64,000 nt of DNA from Amorphophallus konjac (taxonomy: Eukaryota; Streptophyta; Magnoliopsida; Alismatales; Araceae), in NCBI GenBank assembly GCA_022559845.1, contig CM040126.1:46246458-46310457 (forward strand). The letters are read 5' to 3'. The translations under genes were made by a program, and so were the position numbers. How positions within the stretch are numbered: position 1 is the first letter of the stretch; the number at the start of each line of letters is the position of its first letter. Below are positions 1-11,305 of this stretch, in pieces. The notes beneath the pieces are model-generated. The model saw nothing but the letters and a program-made list of their open reading frames with translations. It ran no database searches and had not been told where the DNA came from.

Positions 1-558
1 CCCTTAGAATATTTTAGAAATGATATGCAACAAACCAAGTTCAAACAAGGGGTTCTATGCAAGCATGGAGATGCATGAGCATGCTTTTGGAAAAATTAGA
101 GTACTCACCTTGCCTCCCGCAATCTTCAATAATGCAATTAACAATAATTACACAACAAGAAAAAATAAATTCTATCCTAAATGATGCATGACCTAAAACA
201 TGGAAGTGTGGGTGCTACTCTTGCAATGAACATTTTTATTGAAGTTCAAGTGATGATTTTTTTTATTTTTATTTAATGAACCTATCTAACCACAATATAT
301 GAAATGTAGAGAAATGAAACTAAAATGAAAGAGGAAAAGTTTGGATACTTACTTGAAAAGTGTTCCCCCGTTCTTTTTTCTCAAAATGAATGACAAAAAG
401 ACTAAGGAAAAGGTGGAGACTTACCTCTGATTTTTTTTTGAATTTTCAAGTTGCTTTTTTTTTCTTTTTTTTTTCCTGTAAAAATAATAAAAGAGAATTT
501 TATTAGTATACTATATACATAAGGAAAATAAAGTTCTTAAGTCAAAAATCACCATTCC
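1..558 (-). other. Untranslated leader of the Athila-type element
   Basis: This AT-rich stretch follows the primer-binding site on the minus strand. It has homopolymer runs (T-rich near 250-270 and 430-475) and no reading frame that looks coding. A long non-coding leader before gag is usual for this group. Confidence 0.5.
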
Positions 559-576
559 TCCCCGGCAACGGCGCCA
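559..576 (-). other. Primer-binding site, tRNA-Asp type
   Basis: Read on the minus strand, these 18 bases (TGGCGCCGTTGCCGGGGA) are complementary to the 3' end of plant tRNA-Asp including CCA. The site lies five bases inside the LTR boundary, where minus-strand DNA synthesis is primed. It fixes the element's orientation. Confidence 0.9.
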
Positions 577-581
577 AAAAT

Positions 582-2387
582 TGATAACGCGAAAGTTCGT
601 CGTTTAAAACACGCGTATAACAATCTTAAAACCAAACTCGCACAAAATGATCAAAAGAGAACGTAGTACTATGGCAAGCACGGGTCGAATCTACAGAGAA
701 GAAGAGATTTTTAGAGTTAAAAACCTTAGAGTCCTTTGAAAAACACTTGTGATTTGAATTTGCTTAAAGAAAATAGTGAAATGATGAACAAACTAAACAC
801 TTAATTGAAAACACCATGACTATGCGCTTATGCTATAGAAAATAATTGCATGAAGTGGAAAGAAGATATAGAAGAAAGAGATAGAGAGGGAAGAAGAGCA
901 AGAACTAGATCAAGAGAACAACTCCTTTCATTAACTTAAAAGAAAGAGTACATGAAATGTGAAATAAGTTTATACTAATCACACAATGAGATTACAATGA
1001 AGTGAAATATCACAAAAGTAATAACACAAGAAAAGCCTGAAGTTTGGAGTTTGGAGATTGTAGCAGCAATGGTGATGATAGCGCCGTCCTCTCTTGGCCT
1101 TGGATCACGAACAACCTTGTGGAAGATGTCGTCTACGCCGGGAGGAAGTCGCCTTCGTCGTTAAAGCAGTCTTTGGAGGGTGAATAATTTTGAAACCAAG
1201 ATGAATTAGGGGATTCCAAAGAAGAAGAAGTTGAAGAGGAGGGAGAGAGGAAGAACTTTCATGAAGAACTCAGATAGAAAAGAAGAGCAGAAGAGCTTCA
1301 AAATAGAGAAATAACAGAAACTAGCACCTCAGATGAACAGTGAAATCACAGGACATCAAATTGAAAAACGAGAAATATCTTAAACATCCGAAAGAATTAG
1401 AAGATGGTTTAGAAGAAGAAGTTGTAGAACACTTAAAAATAAAGAACTTTTATGATGACAGTAGGAGCAGAAAATGACTAGAATGGGGCTAAATGAGGGG
1501 AATAACAGAGATAAACACTGTTTCACAGATGAATAGGACAGCACAGTGAAAAATACAAAATAGCTTGAAAACCAAAAAAAATTAGAAGATGATCCTGAAG
1601 AAGAAATTGTAGAGGACTTAAAAACAAAGAACTTTCATGAATACCACAAGAGAAGAAAAGGGATGGAAGAGGGCGAACTCGGCGGCCTAAGAAGATGTGA
1701 GAGGGAGAGGGAGAGAAAAATTGCCAAAAGAAGAACTCCCCTTCTCCTCCTTACCATGGGCTATTTATAGGGAAAGTTGGGTAGATAGATGGTGGAGATT
1801 ATATCAAAAGGAGATGGATGGCTGAGATTCAAGTGAAATGTGATGCATGGGGAAGAGTAAAAGTAGGTGGGCACCCCTTTTCTTGGACTTTAGGCACCCC
1901 ATTTCCCAAGGCTCATCATGTCTCTCCTTTATTTCAAACTTTGAATGTCCTTTTCCTCCTTTTCAAACTTTGAACTTTGAATTCCTTCATTTCAAACTTT
2001 GAATTCAAAATTTTGAACTTTCTTTTCCCTCCAACCAAAATATGTGCTTTTTGACTTGGTCAAAGTAGTGGTGACAATTTTGCCCCCGGCTTCTTTTGTA
2101 ATTGCATTCGGTGTCCTACACACACATAATTGCACTTTAGTCCATAAAAATTATCACAATGTGCACATAAATCTCAAATGCTCATGATTATGCAATGGAG
2201 AATTAATGCTCATGGCCCTCAACTTTAATTTATTATTAAATAAGATAATCAAATTAATCAATTTACGTGAAAGCTCCAATTTAAATGCGGAGTTGAGGTT
2301 AACTATGAAATATGCATAATTGCCTAATTCTATGCACATAAAATGGTGTACATGCAATGAATTGTCATAAAAAATGGACACTTATCA
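582..2387 (-). repeat. 5' LTR of the Athila-type element (1806 bp)
   Basis: The minus-strand LTR begins TGATAAGTG at 2387 and ends TTATCA at 582, giving the inverted terminal pair TGATAA/TTATCA. A TATA box on the minus strand at 1770-1761 separates U3 (about 620 bp) from a long R-U5. The region 700-1740 is purine-rich on the plus strand with imperfect repeats around 1190-1460 and 1560-1740 (recurring 'agaagaagaa...gtagaa' wording). No protein is encoded. Confidence 0.88.
1761..1770 (-). promoter_or_regulatory. TATA box of the Athila-type LTR
   Basis: CTATAAATAG on the minus strand matches a plant TATA box. It lies inside the LTR at a position that would start transcription in the direction of the element. 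Confidence 0.65.
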
Positions 2388-4964
2388 CCCACTCCAGCCC
2401 GCTGGTGAACAGGACGAGGCAGTGTAAGCTTTTTGAGATTGAGGAGTATATTCATCCACTTTCCGAGGCCAAATGTACAAGGCCTATTCTCGAACCGGAG
2501 TTGGTTGACTGGGCGCTGGCTATCAGGTCGAGTGTCCTTGTATTCCGCAAGAGTGACATTTTGTGGTTGGAGCCGTATTATCCATTCCGCTTCAGCCAGA
2601 ACTTCGGCTACGACCAGCACATTCCACATTCTTCTTCACAATTTGCGTTGCCTAATAGGCACAGGGCCGGGCAAGTTTCAAATGGCGATGCCCGCATATG
2701 GTGGGACTTCTTCCATCGCCAGGAGGATGTTTCTTTCAGGGTGCCAACCCCTGCCCGTTTCCCCCGCGTCACGCCTGAATATATCAAGTGGTGGAATGCG
2801 CGGACTGGGTTTTACAGGAGCTCCCGGCGAGAGTGCTGGGCCGTGGCAGAGCACAGGTTTCTGGATTCTCAGCCAGAGCCAGTCCTTGACATTGAGTCTT
2901 CTTATTTGAAGAAGTTGAAGTCCTGGACCAATACGGAAGTGAAGGCCTATCTGGAGGCCCGCAAGGTCATAAAAGGTCGCAAGACGAAGGTTGACCCGAA
3001 GCTGCCCCCGATCAACAATGACGACTATGTGAAAACCCTTCGGGGTTTATGCCGGGTGAGTAGCGAGAGGGTGGTCCTTCAGCAACTCCCCCTGCCGGTA
3101 GAGGAGCCCATCTCGGCTGTGGCCGACTGGCGTCCCGAGGTGGATAGGTTGTACCCCTATCGGACCTTCATTCGTAAGGAAGACAGGCGGGCCGCCTTAT
3201 ATGACAACACCCCGTGTCTATTCGCGCTTCTTCGCTCACACGGTATTTCAGTGGGTGGTCCCAGCGAAGCCATCCTGGACCGACCTCTTCATATCTCTTT
3301 CAAATATGCTGACAGATGGGGGCTGGACCACCTGAGCCTATATTATCTCCTATCTTCTCGTGGTCATGAGGACCTGGCACTGCTGGCCGAGCCGAGTGAA
3401 AAGATCGGAGATTTATGCTGGCTTATTCGCGAGGCAGCTTCAAGAGACAAAATGCCATCGCTATATTATTGGCCTCTCTTCCCCTTCTATACGGGGCCGG
3501 CAAGTATGTTCCATTTCTTCATTCAGGCCCTTCAGCCAGCTTCTTTCTTTCATTGTGGTGCATTATTCTCACCTGTGTGCATGTGCAGTCCGACCGACTT
3601 CGGAGGAGACCCGGCACTTTAGGGAGCTGATAATAAAGGCCCAGAAGCCGGCGTATTTCGAGGTTCCCGAGCCGGCCCCGACCACGACGCCACTGCCTCC
3701 TGGTGATTCAAGAAAGCGGACTCGATCCCAGTTGAGAGAGGCCACGGGAAGGCGAAAGCGGCGGTGACCCGGGTGACACGGGCGCGCCGAAAGAAGGCCG
3801 CAGAAAGGGAATCAACAACCATTCTTCCTTCGGTTGTATCTTTTGAAGAGTTTGAGGCCTCTCGGACACAAAGGCCAGAAGCTGAAGGTAGGCTCTTCTT
3901 TTCTTCATAGTTCATTAGTCCACTTTGACTGCCTCGGCTAGCTCATGCTGACGATTACCGACACAGTTGCCGCGGTCGTCGGGCTGGAGGCACCGGTAGA
4001 TGCCGCGACTAGGGAAGGGGCCGAGGAAATTCCTGCTACTCCCGTGGAGAGAGATTTGCCTTCTCCAATGCCCCGATAGGAAATGGAAGGTAATTTATAG
4101 TTTAGTTGTGATGCCCTCACGAATCTTCATGTCTTTAGCCGGCTTGACCCTTTCTTGCTGTAAATTTCAGTTGACATACAACCGTCATTACTTCCGGGCT
4201 CGGAGAGTGCCGAAGAAGCGATTATCCAAGGGCAGGGGTGAACCTGTCCTCGAGATCCCACCCGCCGTTGCTTCTGGTGTGGAGAGCACGGGGGAAGTTC
4301 CTGCTGCGGATGATGCTTCCGCTGGCGAGGTTCCTGCTCCGATGGTGGAGCGTCCCGAAAGAGCAGAGGGATCCTCCTCCTCTGAACATGTTGATTATGG
4401 TGGCGGCTCCAGTGATGAGGAGTTCCCACCTGTTGACACAGAGACGGAGGATGCCGGGGCGTCCTCGGCTTATGAAAGCGATCATCCGACTTTCAGCCCA
4501 CCCCGGTTGTCGTGGAGTGGCCTTGGGCTGTCATGCTCGCTCGTGAGCGGAGAGGCTGGCGCCGGAGAAGTTGCCCTCAGAGATTTGAGCTTAGTACCGA
4601 CTGAGGTAAGGACCCATCCGTGGTCGGTGCCAACTGCCCTCTCTTCCTCTTCCTTTTAGCTTTTAATGTGCATATTTCTGGTGCAGACTGAGGTGGTGCT
4701 GCCAACCATGATGGTGCAGATACCCCTCCAGGCTCTAGGCACGGGCCATGCAACTCTCCCGTCCGTCCTGCGGCCTATCGCACTGCGATACCCCATGGAC
4801 TATGCAGCAGCAATGGCTCCAGCTGGACCTGGAGCACTTGTGAGGGTTGATAGTTTGGCAGCAGTTGCGGACTTTCAGTCATTAGAAGTCACACAACGGT
4901 CAGCTCCGGAGAAGAGTGGCCCCTCCGAAATAGAAGCCGGAGAGCTCGTCGAAGAACAGACGTC

Positions 4965-4969
4965 CTTGG
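4965..4969. repeat. Target-site duplication CTTGG, left copy
   Basis: The five bases before the 5' LTR repeat exactly after the 3' LTR at 14368-14372. They prove a single integrase-mediated insertion into the last exon of aORF1. Confidence 0.93.
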
Positions 4970-5073
4970 TGTTGTACTCCTGGTTTTGATGATGACAACA
5001 ATAAGATAATTGATAGAGACACTTAAGTTTTAATAAATGTTTAACAGGAACAAAACGAATGCAGGGTGCTCAA

Positions 5074-5410
5074 TGCGTCAACGCCATCAACAAGCAGCGT
5101 CGACGCAGCGACTTAAGAGATGCCAATATACAAGGCAAGACAGGCCTTAATGTACATGTTCGTGCATCAACGCCATCAACAAGCAGCGTCGACGCAGCGG
5201 CGGAAGAGAGGCCAATACACACTTCTGATTTTCATCCGTGCGTCAACGCCACCAACTGGCAGCGTCGACGCATCAGTTCAAGAAAGGGGCGACTTATCTC
5301 TGGCTGCCTTCAACGCGTCAACGCTATCCACAGCAGGGTCGACGCAGTGGGACACATTCAAATGTGTACAAGCAAAGAGTAGACGCAGTGATGCCAGTGC
5401 GTCAACGCGG
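5074..5410 (+). repeat. Hairpin-forming repeats in U3 of the Sirevirus-like LTR
   Basis: The arms TGCGTCAACGC and GCGTCGACGCA face each other across about 12 bases and recur at roughly 75-bp spacing (5074, 5163, 5239, 5313, and a rearranged copy near 5382). They lie 220-550 bp upstream of the TATA box. Palindromes in this part of Sirevirus LTRs are known and are targets of small RNAs in maize. A regulatory role here is inference. Confidence 0.75.
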
Positions 5411-5624
5411 TCAATCTCCAGAAACAGTAAGTGTGGTAAATTACTAGAATATTTCGATGCAGTACAAGGAGACCCCAATTATGAAAGGGCACGTGATCCT
5501 ATAACAAAGGACGTGCCAGCAGTCAGACACGTGGAAGCTGGGGCCTGCTACTTCACCACGTGGACCAACCCATCGAAGCTCTCTAGGGCGTCTCTGCCCT
5601 ATCCTCCGGAGCCCCTGTTATTGG

Positions 5625-5631
5625 TATATAA
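5625..5631 (+). promoter_or_regulatory. TATA box, Sirevirus-like 5' LTR
   Basis: TATATAA in the context GGTATATAAATCC; the same box occurs at 13186-13192 in the 3' LTR. Confidence 0.75.
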
Positions 5632-6810
5632 ATCCTTCTTCGTCTTCAGAAAAGAATAGCTCACTCCAAGGAAGAAGTGAAGCAAAAGAGGCCATCTGAG
5701 AGCAGAAAGAGAACTCGAGAGAGATAGGCCAGTAGAGAAGATTTCAAGAGTGAGAGAGAGAGAAAGAGAGAACATCAGCAGCATAAGAGGGAGAATCCGT
5801 GAGAGTAAGAAAAGAAGAAGGAGCTTATCTTGATGAACTGTCCTGACTCGTGGATCAAATCCAGAGTCATCTACTATTTTTACTTCATTTCTATTCTTGT
5901 TCTTTCGATCCCTTTTTGAGTTTTGGGTTCCTCCTGAGGGATCAGGAGTAGGGAGACGGGTGTGTCTCCGGTTTGTGCTGGTAGCAGAATGCTACTGGTG
6001 ATAGTTCCCTCCTGTGTGGAGGAAGGGAGGCTGGTTCCTCCGGTTTGCAAGCAGCAGGCGGGGCTGCTTGTGGGTTCCCTCCGGGCTAGGAGGAAGAAAG
6101 GCTAGGCCTCTGGTGGGTTGCTGGTAGCTGAGTGCTACTGGCTGGTTCACTGGTAGCGGGGCTGCTACCAGTGGGGTTCCTTCTTGGTATAGAGGAAGAG
6201 AAACGTGAGTCTCTGGTTTCTAGTAACCGTGCGTTGCTAGAGGTTCCCTCCGGGTAGGAGGAAGAGGGGAGGTTGTTCCCCTGGGTAAGCTGTGTATCAG
6301 CGTCTGTTGGCAAGTTGTGTTGCCCAGCTGTTAGTGAAGCCACACTCGGTTTGAGTGTGGGGTGGACGTAGGTCTGCGGGTTGCAGACCGAACCACCTAA
6401 AAATCGATTGTGTATTCTGTGGTTTGATTTCTCTCTATCCTCTCCGCTAGATGAATGCTTAGATTTGTTATGTTTACCATCTAATGCTTACTATGTTTGC
6501 TCATCTGTTGTTTGATCAGTGTCTCGAGAGAAATCTATTCTGCTGTGAGAAGTGAGCCTCCAATCTGTTCTGTCGTAATTCTTGCCCGTCATCTGTTTAG
6601 CTGCATTTTGTTCCGTCTATATAAGTTTTGATGTTAACACTTCAAGTATTTGTTTTTAGTCTCTTAAGACGGTTTGGTAGCTCAGTTCAGTGGAGGTGTT
6701 CAAACTCCTTCAACGTGTTTTATTCCGCTATTGATTTTATAATTTGGGAATTTTTTAAGGATCCATTCACCCCCCCTTTGGATCATTTAGACCATCTTCG
6801 ATTACATCAA

Positions 6811-6822
6811 TTGGTATCAGAG
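6811..6822 (+). other. Primer-binding site, initiator tRNA-Met
   Basis: TTGGTATCAGAG, one base after the LTR end, is complementary to the 3' end of initiator tRNA-Met, the standard primer of plant Ty1/copia elements. Confidence 0.92.
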
Positions 6823-6930
6823 AGGTTCCCTATTTTTCCAGATTCAACGATCTGTAGGGGATCCTGCTGGTCTGATAGGTGCATTTCTAATTGGGTTTTA
6901 TTGCTTGGTTTTACTCCTGAACTGATTTCA

Positions 6931-9042
6931 ATGAAGCATCCACCGATCTTTAGTGGTTCTGGATTTAAGTTGTGGCTTAGAGGTCTGCGTACCTATGTTA
7001 AACAACTTGATCCGGATATGTGGAAGTTGATTTCGCATGGTCCACACATACTGCCAAAGAAAACGTCCAAATGGACTGACAATGATAGATACATGTGTGA
7101 TCAAAACATGAAGGCTATGGAAATTATGAAGGCTGCCACTGACAAGGCCTTACACTCGTGTTTTTATCATTGCGAGTCAGCCACCGAAATCCTGGACAAA
7201 CTGAAGATAGCTTTCCAGTCAAAGAAGGACGCCTGCATGATGGCCAATGGGACTGATCACAGCAACAATCAAAGTGATGAAGAGGACAATGATGATCAGG
7301 TAAACCCTTTCCAACATTATACTGTGGATGATTGGGAAAATACTTATGCTGACTTGTTGGGGTTATATGAAAAATTAAAAAGGGAACATAAGAAACTGAA
7401 AAAGGGTACTAGATTAAACAGTGCAAATTCCTCTTCATGTCAAAATTGTTTAAAATTGAAACAAACAAATGATGCTTCTATATCTGAGATTCGTGAGCTT
7501 GAGAATCAAGTATCTGTTAACTCAGAACTGAATGAACTTAAATCTGAAAATGACTCTCTCAGGAAAATCATTGAAGAAAATGTTCAGAAAGTTAGAAACC
7601 TTGAACGAGAAAATAAACTGCTAACTGAAAAATCTGAATCTAATCAACAATTTGAACCACCTTGTGAAGATCAGATCTTAATAAAGGAACTGACTCAGAA
7701 TGACAAGTTCAAGGAAGAAATTGAAAAACTGAAAATGTTGAACAGTAGTATGGCTAAGAGGCTTCTTGTGTTTGAAAAAGGAAAGAGTGTGTTACTGGAT
7801 AATTCAGAGAGCTCAGATAATCTTAAAATTGAAGTTGAGAATCTTAAGATTTTGAATTCAAGGCTTAATGATAAACTTGCAAATAGTGATGAAGAAATTG
7901 CCAACTCTGAATTGTTGATTGTCTCTTTGGAAAATGAAATTCATGACTTGAAAAATTCTTTGTCCAGATTTGTTGATGGTCAAGAAAATCTAGATAAACT
8001 GCTAGGTGTTAAAGTCAATTTTCAAAAAGAAGGGTTGGGCTATAACCCAACAAAGAAAAAGAGTTTTGAAAATAAGATTCAAACTTCAGCTGTTTCAAAT
8101 GTTGCCTCTATTAGTTCAGCCAATTCTTCAGTGTTTCAATTTGCTGCTCAAAGAATTCTGAAGCCAACTGAAAAACAAAAAGGAAAGAACAAAATGGCCT
8201 CTACTACTTACATGCATCCTGTTTTTAAATCTCATGCTAACAGGAAACTCATGTCATGCCCAAATTGTCATAAAGCTGATCATCAAATACATAAATGCAA
8301 GCTGAAAGGAAAAGATGACATGAATGCTAATAAAATGCATGTCAGGAAAACTCATGTCAGAAATCATGAGGTTCAGAAAAAGAAAATGTCAGGTTATTAC
8401 TGCCATAGAATTGGCCATTTGATGCATGAGTGTGAATTAAAAGAACTGGATGATTTGAATGCTAGGAAATATCATGATAAAAATCCTGCTGTTCATTCAA
8501 AGAAAAGTGAATGCTCTCATTGTGGTAGATTAAGCCACACCTTTGCTCAATGTTGGTTTGCTAATGGAAAGAAAAAACCACTCTCACATCATGCTAAATC
8601 TTATGCTAACCAACATGCTTTTAATATAAACAAAACTGCTTCTCTGAACCAGCATGTCCAGAGTAGGAATAGAAATTCCAAAGAATTTGGTAGGAACAAA
8701 CTTGTTTTTAAAAGAATTCCTGTTTGCTCAAATTGCAGAAGACCAGGCCACCAAGTTGCTGCTTGCCGGGTGGCTGGTCATGAAAAGAAAAAGTTTCATA
8801 ATAATAACAGAAACCCTCATGCTCACTCTTATAATGCTCAAGTTCATGCTAGTGTACATAAGAGGAATATGAAACCTGCTAGTTCATGCCACTATTGTGG
8901 GCTGTCTGGGCATTCAATGCATAACTGTTTTATCATGAACTCTGATGACTATTTGGCACAGAAAAAGATGCAGGCAGTCCCAAAAGGAGCTAATTACTAT
9001 GCAAGACCCAAGACCACTTGGGTTCCTGCTAGTGGAAAATAG
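6931..9042 (+). CDS. gag: Gag of the Sirevirus-like element
   Basis: A 703-residue open frame with no internal stop. The start at 6931 was chosen because the open frame upstream reaches into the LTR and because a UBN2/copia-type capsid region (aromatic, with a W-K pattern) begins here. Residues 1-100 resemble copia capsid; about 130-370 is acidic and heptad-rich, a likely coiled coil. The C-terminal half (8257-8928) holds five zinc-knuckle-like units of the CX2CX4HX4C kind; the second lacks its first Cys (a Tyr stands there). The product would package element RNA into particles in the cytoplasm. It is unusually long and the number of knuckles is high. The frame ends where pol would normally follow. 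Confidence 0.85.
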   Translation: MKHPPIFSGSGFKLWLRGLRTYVKQLDPDMWKLISHGPHILPKKTSKWTDNDRYMCDQNMKAMEIMKAATDKALHSCFYHCESATEILDKLKIAFQSKKDACMMANGTDHSNNQSDEEDNDDQVNPFQHYTVDDWENTYADLLGLYEKLKREHKKLKKGTRLNSANSSSCQNCLKLKQTNDASISEIRELENQVSVNSELNELKSENDSLRKIIEENVQKVRNLERENKLLTEKSESNQQFEPPCEDQILIKELTQNDKFKEEIEKLKMLNSSMAKRLLVFEKGKSVLLDNSESSDNLKIEVENLKILNSRLNDKLANSDEEIANSELLIVSLENEIHDLKNSLSRFVDGQENLDKLLGVKVNFQKEGLGYNPTKKKSFENKIQTSAVSNVASISSANSSVFQFAAQRILKPTEKQKGKNKMASTTYMHPVFKSHANRKLMSCPNCHKADHQIHKCKLKGKDDMNANKMHVRKTHVRNHEVQKKKMSGYYCHRIGHLMHECELKELDDLNARKYHDKNPAVHSKKSECSHCGRLSHTFAQCWFANGKKKPLSHHAKSYANQHAFNINKTASLNQHVQSRNRNSKEFGRNKLVFKRIPVCSNCRRPGHQVAACRVAGHEKKKFHNNNRNPHAHSYNAQVHASVHKRNMKPASSCHYCGLSGHSMHNCFIMNSDDYLAQKKMQAVPKGANYYARPKTTWVPASGK

Positions 9043-10971
9043 GAAGGTGCCTAACAGGTGTGCCTTGGATGGAATAAAGGGGTAATAAACTAGGGCACAT
9101 AAAAAGACCCCATGTTTGAACGCTTCAGGTAAATTCACTGCTGCCTTCTTAATCTGAATTCAATTCTTAATTCATCCGTATGCCTTCTAACTGATAGTTG
9201 CTTGTCTGAGGGGGAGTTAATATAATCTCTGCTGCATGACTTATTGAACTGATTACATGTTCAAAATCTGCTCACTCAAAACCATGCAGGCTGGTGATTG
9301 TTGTTGAACATATAAACTGCTTGCTTTAGACTAGACAGGATTATCATGATTAAAACAATCTTACTTGTCTGCCATGCCTTTTTGGTTATCATGATTGATT
9401 TGTCAGCTCTCCACTTTTCTTATCCTTTCTACTTCTCTCGCTTAGGGGGAGTAGGCAGTGGTTTGATCTTGACTAGGGTGTGCTGTTCTCTCCAGTAAGT
9501 CAAGTTCTTGGTGTTTGTTTTGGATGGCTGGGCCAACATTATTGTCTGGGAACAGAATTGGAGCAGAGTGTCCTTGTTTGATGAGCTAACGCTGTGACCG
9601 GATTGCGTTAACGCAACCATACCTTTGGGTCAACGCTGCCACTGCTTGTTGAAGTGCCTCGATTAAATCTTCTCTTCATAGAACTTTCTCAATTCCACTT
9701 CGGTCTAGTCCCTTGATGCAACTCAACAGCTCATTGTGTCTGCCATTCTCTAACTTCTAGATGAAGGTCCTTCTTGTATTCTGAGTTTTGCAACAGATGT
9801 CTTTAATTCAGGGGGAGTCTAAGTTCAATTCCTCTCACCTTGAGATATGTATTGTTTTTGGCTCCATGATGTATTAATGTCTGAAGAATCTATAATTCTC
9901 TTGAATATTGGTGTCTAAAACTTTTGAACTCGACTGTAATCTAGTAATGGTATAGTTTCTGAACCATTTAAGATTGGGAGGTCATCTTCTCTTAAATCTT
10001 CTTGACCAATTGCAAAGAATCATCTTGTATAATCGAATTTAATATTTGTATTGACCTTAAACTCAGAAAAGGTCTTTTGAGTTTTGAAGAGAAAAACCCC
10101 ACACACATATATTTTTTTTAAAAAAATCTTGGCATGCTTTCACTGAGAAACTGCCTCTATGCACCAAGAAGTACTAAAGAGCATGTCATGAGGTGAGCTG
10201 TCATGTGCAGAGCAATGGAAACAGTCCACTGAGAAACTACCTTCATGCACACATGCAGAGCTAAAAGGCATGTCATGATGTGGACTGACAACTCTGTTCC
10301 TTCACGGCAAAATAGTAGGGCATACTGAGTAACCGGGGACTCGGGTGTTTGATAAACATGTGTACCCGTGTCAAAAGGTTAGCTTTACTTGACTGCTAAG
10401 AGTATATTGAAAAATTGAAAATGATAAAAATATGTTCTACATATATATGTGTGAGGGTGATCTGAATCTCAATAGTCCAAACTAAGTTTAATTTCAATAA
10501 CAGTTAAATTCTACCTTGCAAGGAACTCTTGAAATTGAATTTATAGAAGATAGAGTTGAAAATGCTTTTGAGGGCAAAATGGGCTCTGCTCTATTACCTT
10601 ACTTGTACTAAGGTTGTTCAGAGTTTAAAACTCAATTTCTCAGAATTATCCATTCTCCGTACTTTTTAGTGCATTGATGCCATTTTCTTATCATATCTTT
10701 GGTAAGGGCTTATTAAACTTGAACTATTAAATATCCTTGAGTTCGGTCATCTTTTCACTATCTCAGTATCTCAAGGATACCCATCTGCTGTTGCCTTCTC
10801 AACCAAGGCTCTTTCCAAAAGGAAAGAAGTCAAGAATGGATAGCGAAAGCATCAAGTCTTCAGAACCCTCAGAGCAGTGGGAAAGAAAGAGTTACTGACG
10901 TGCAACGTTTTCTTCTTTATTGCTTGCTGAAAAAGATAAAAGTTTCTTTTGTAGATGCTGCACTTTAGACC
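9043..10971 (+). other. Non-coding interior of the Sirevirus-like element
   Basis: No pol domain is readable. The stretch has three polypurine-tract-like copies of AGGGGGAG (near 9210, 9445 and 9810), a perfect 14-base palindrome (9603-9616), and two similar segments at 10130-10195 and 10215-10285 (CACTGAGAAACT...GCATGTCATGA). The rest is AT-rich with no recognised signal. Confidence 0.6.
9603..9616. repeat. Perfect 14-base palindrome related to the LTR hairpin arm
   Basis: TTGCGTTAACGCAA is self-complementary and shares its TGCGTYAACGC core with the hairpin arms in the LTRs. A further half-copy (GGTCAACGC) follows at about 9628. Confidence 0.7.
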
Positions 10972-11157
10972 ATGGGTTCCTGTCTAACCCAAATAAGGTC
11001 ACTTCCCTATGTAGCTGCTTTAACACCTATTTTCAAAGAAGTTGGAGTTGACCTAAACTCAGAATTAGAATCTCACATTCCGAAGGGCAACAGATACAGT
11101 CTGTCTTCCATAAAAACCTTCATGGGATTCAAAATTGTTGATGGTCAGCCTGATTAG
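10972..11157 (+). pseudogene. Short ORF, possible N-terminal part of the 3' ORF
   Basis: A 61-codon frame ending in TAG, just upstream of the coiled-coil ORF. It has no recognised domain. Its position suggests it was once the N-terminal part of the downstream protein, now separated by stops between 11158 and 11305. Confidence 0.35.
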
Positions 11158-11305
11158 GACTCTTCCAAGTCAGCAGACTGCACCTGCTTGAGTTGTTCAG
11201 AAACCAAGATCAGATTGTCAGGCTGAACCACAAGACAGAATAGAGAGAGATGATGGACAGAGAAGCCCAATCAGGCTGGATGTACCTGAATCAAGCTCAG
11301 TAAGA

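Larger units (their letters stand above)
1..2387 (-). mobile_element. Athila-type Ty3/gypsy element, 5' end only
   Basis: On the minus strand an LTR (2387 to 582) is followed within six bases by a tRNA-Asp-type primer-binding site and then by leader sequence to the window edge. This is the 5' end of an element whose coding region lies outside the window to the left. Its right boundary (2387/2388) falls inside the PMD-coding sequence of aORF1, so it inserted into that gene. The matching target duplication and 3' LTR are off-window. Athila is inferred from the tRNA-Asp primer site and the LTR termini; some other Ty3 lineages share these, so the family label is less certain than the structure. 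Confidence 0.8.
4970..6809 (+). repeat. 5' LTR of the Sirevirus-like element (1840 bp)
   Basis: It runs from TGTTGTACTCC to TTACATCA. It contains five imperfect hairpin repeats (5074-5410), a TATA box at 5625-5631, and a downstream GA-rich stretch (5690-5820). A transcript starting about 30 bases after the TATA box would leave a long R-U5. The reading frame that seems to start at 6628 lies partly in the LTR and is not the real gag start. Confidence 0.93.

Noticed and set aside
559..576. Possible tRNA-Asp gene end
   Set aside because: Only the 18 bases complementary to the tRNA 3' end are present; no cloverleaf can be formed, so it is a primer-binding site.
5059..5659. Frames of 107-179 codons in the Sirevirus-like LTR, repeated at 12711-13220
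   Set aside because: They read through the hairpin repeats and TATA region of both LTRs.
6628..6930. Start of the gag frame inside the 5' LTR
   Set aside because: The frame is open by chance through the LTR and primer site; the capsid-like sequence begins at the Met at 6931.
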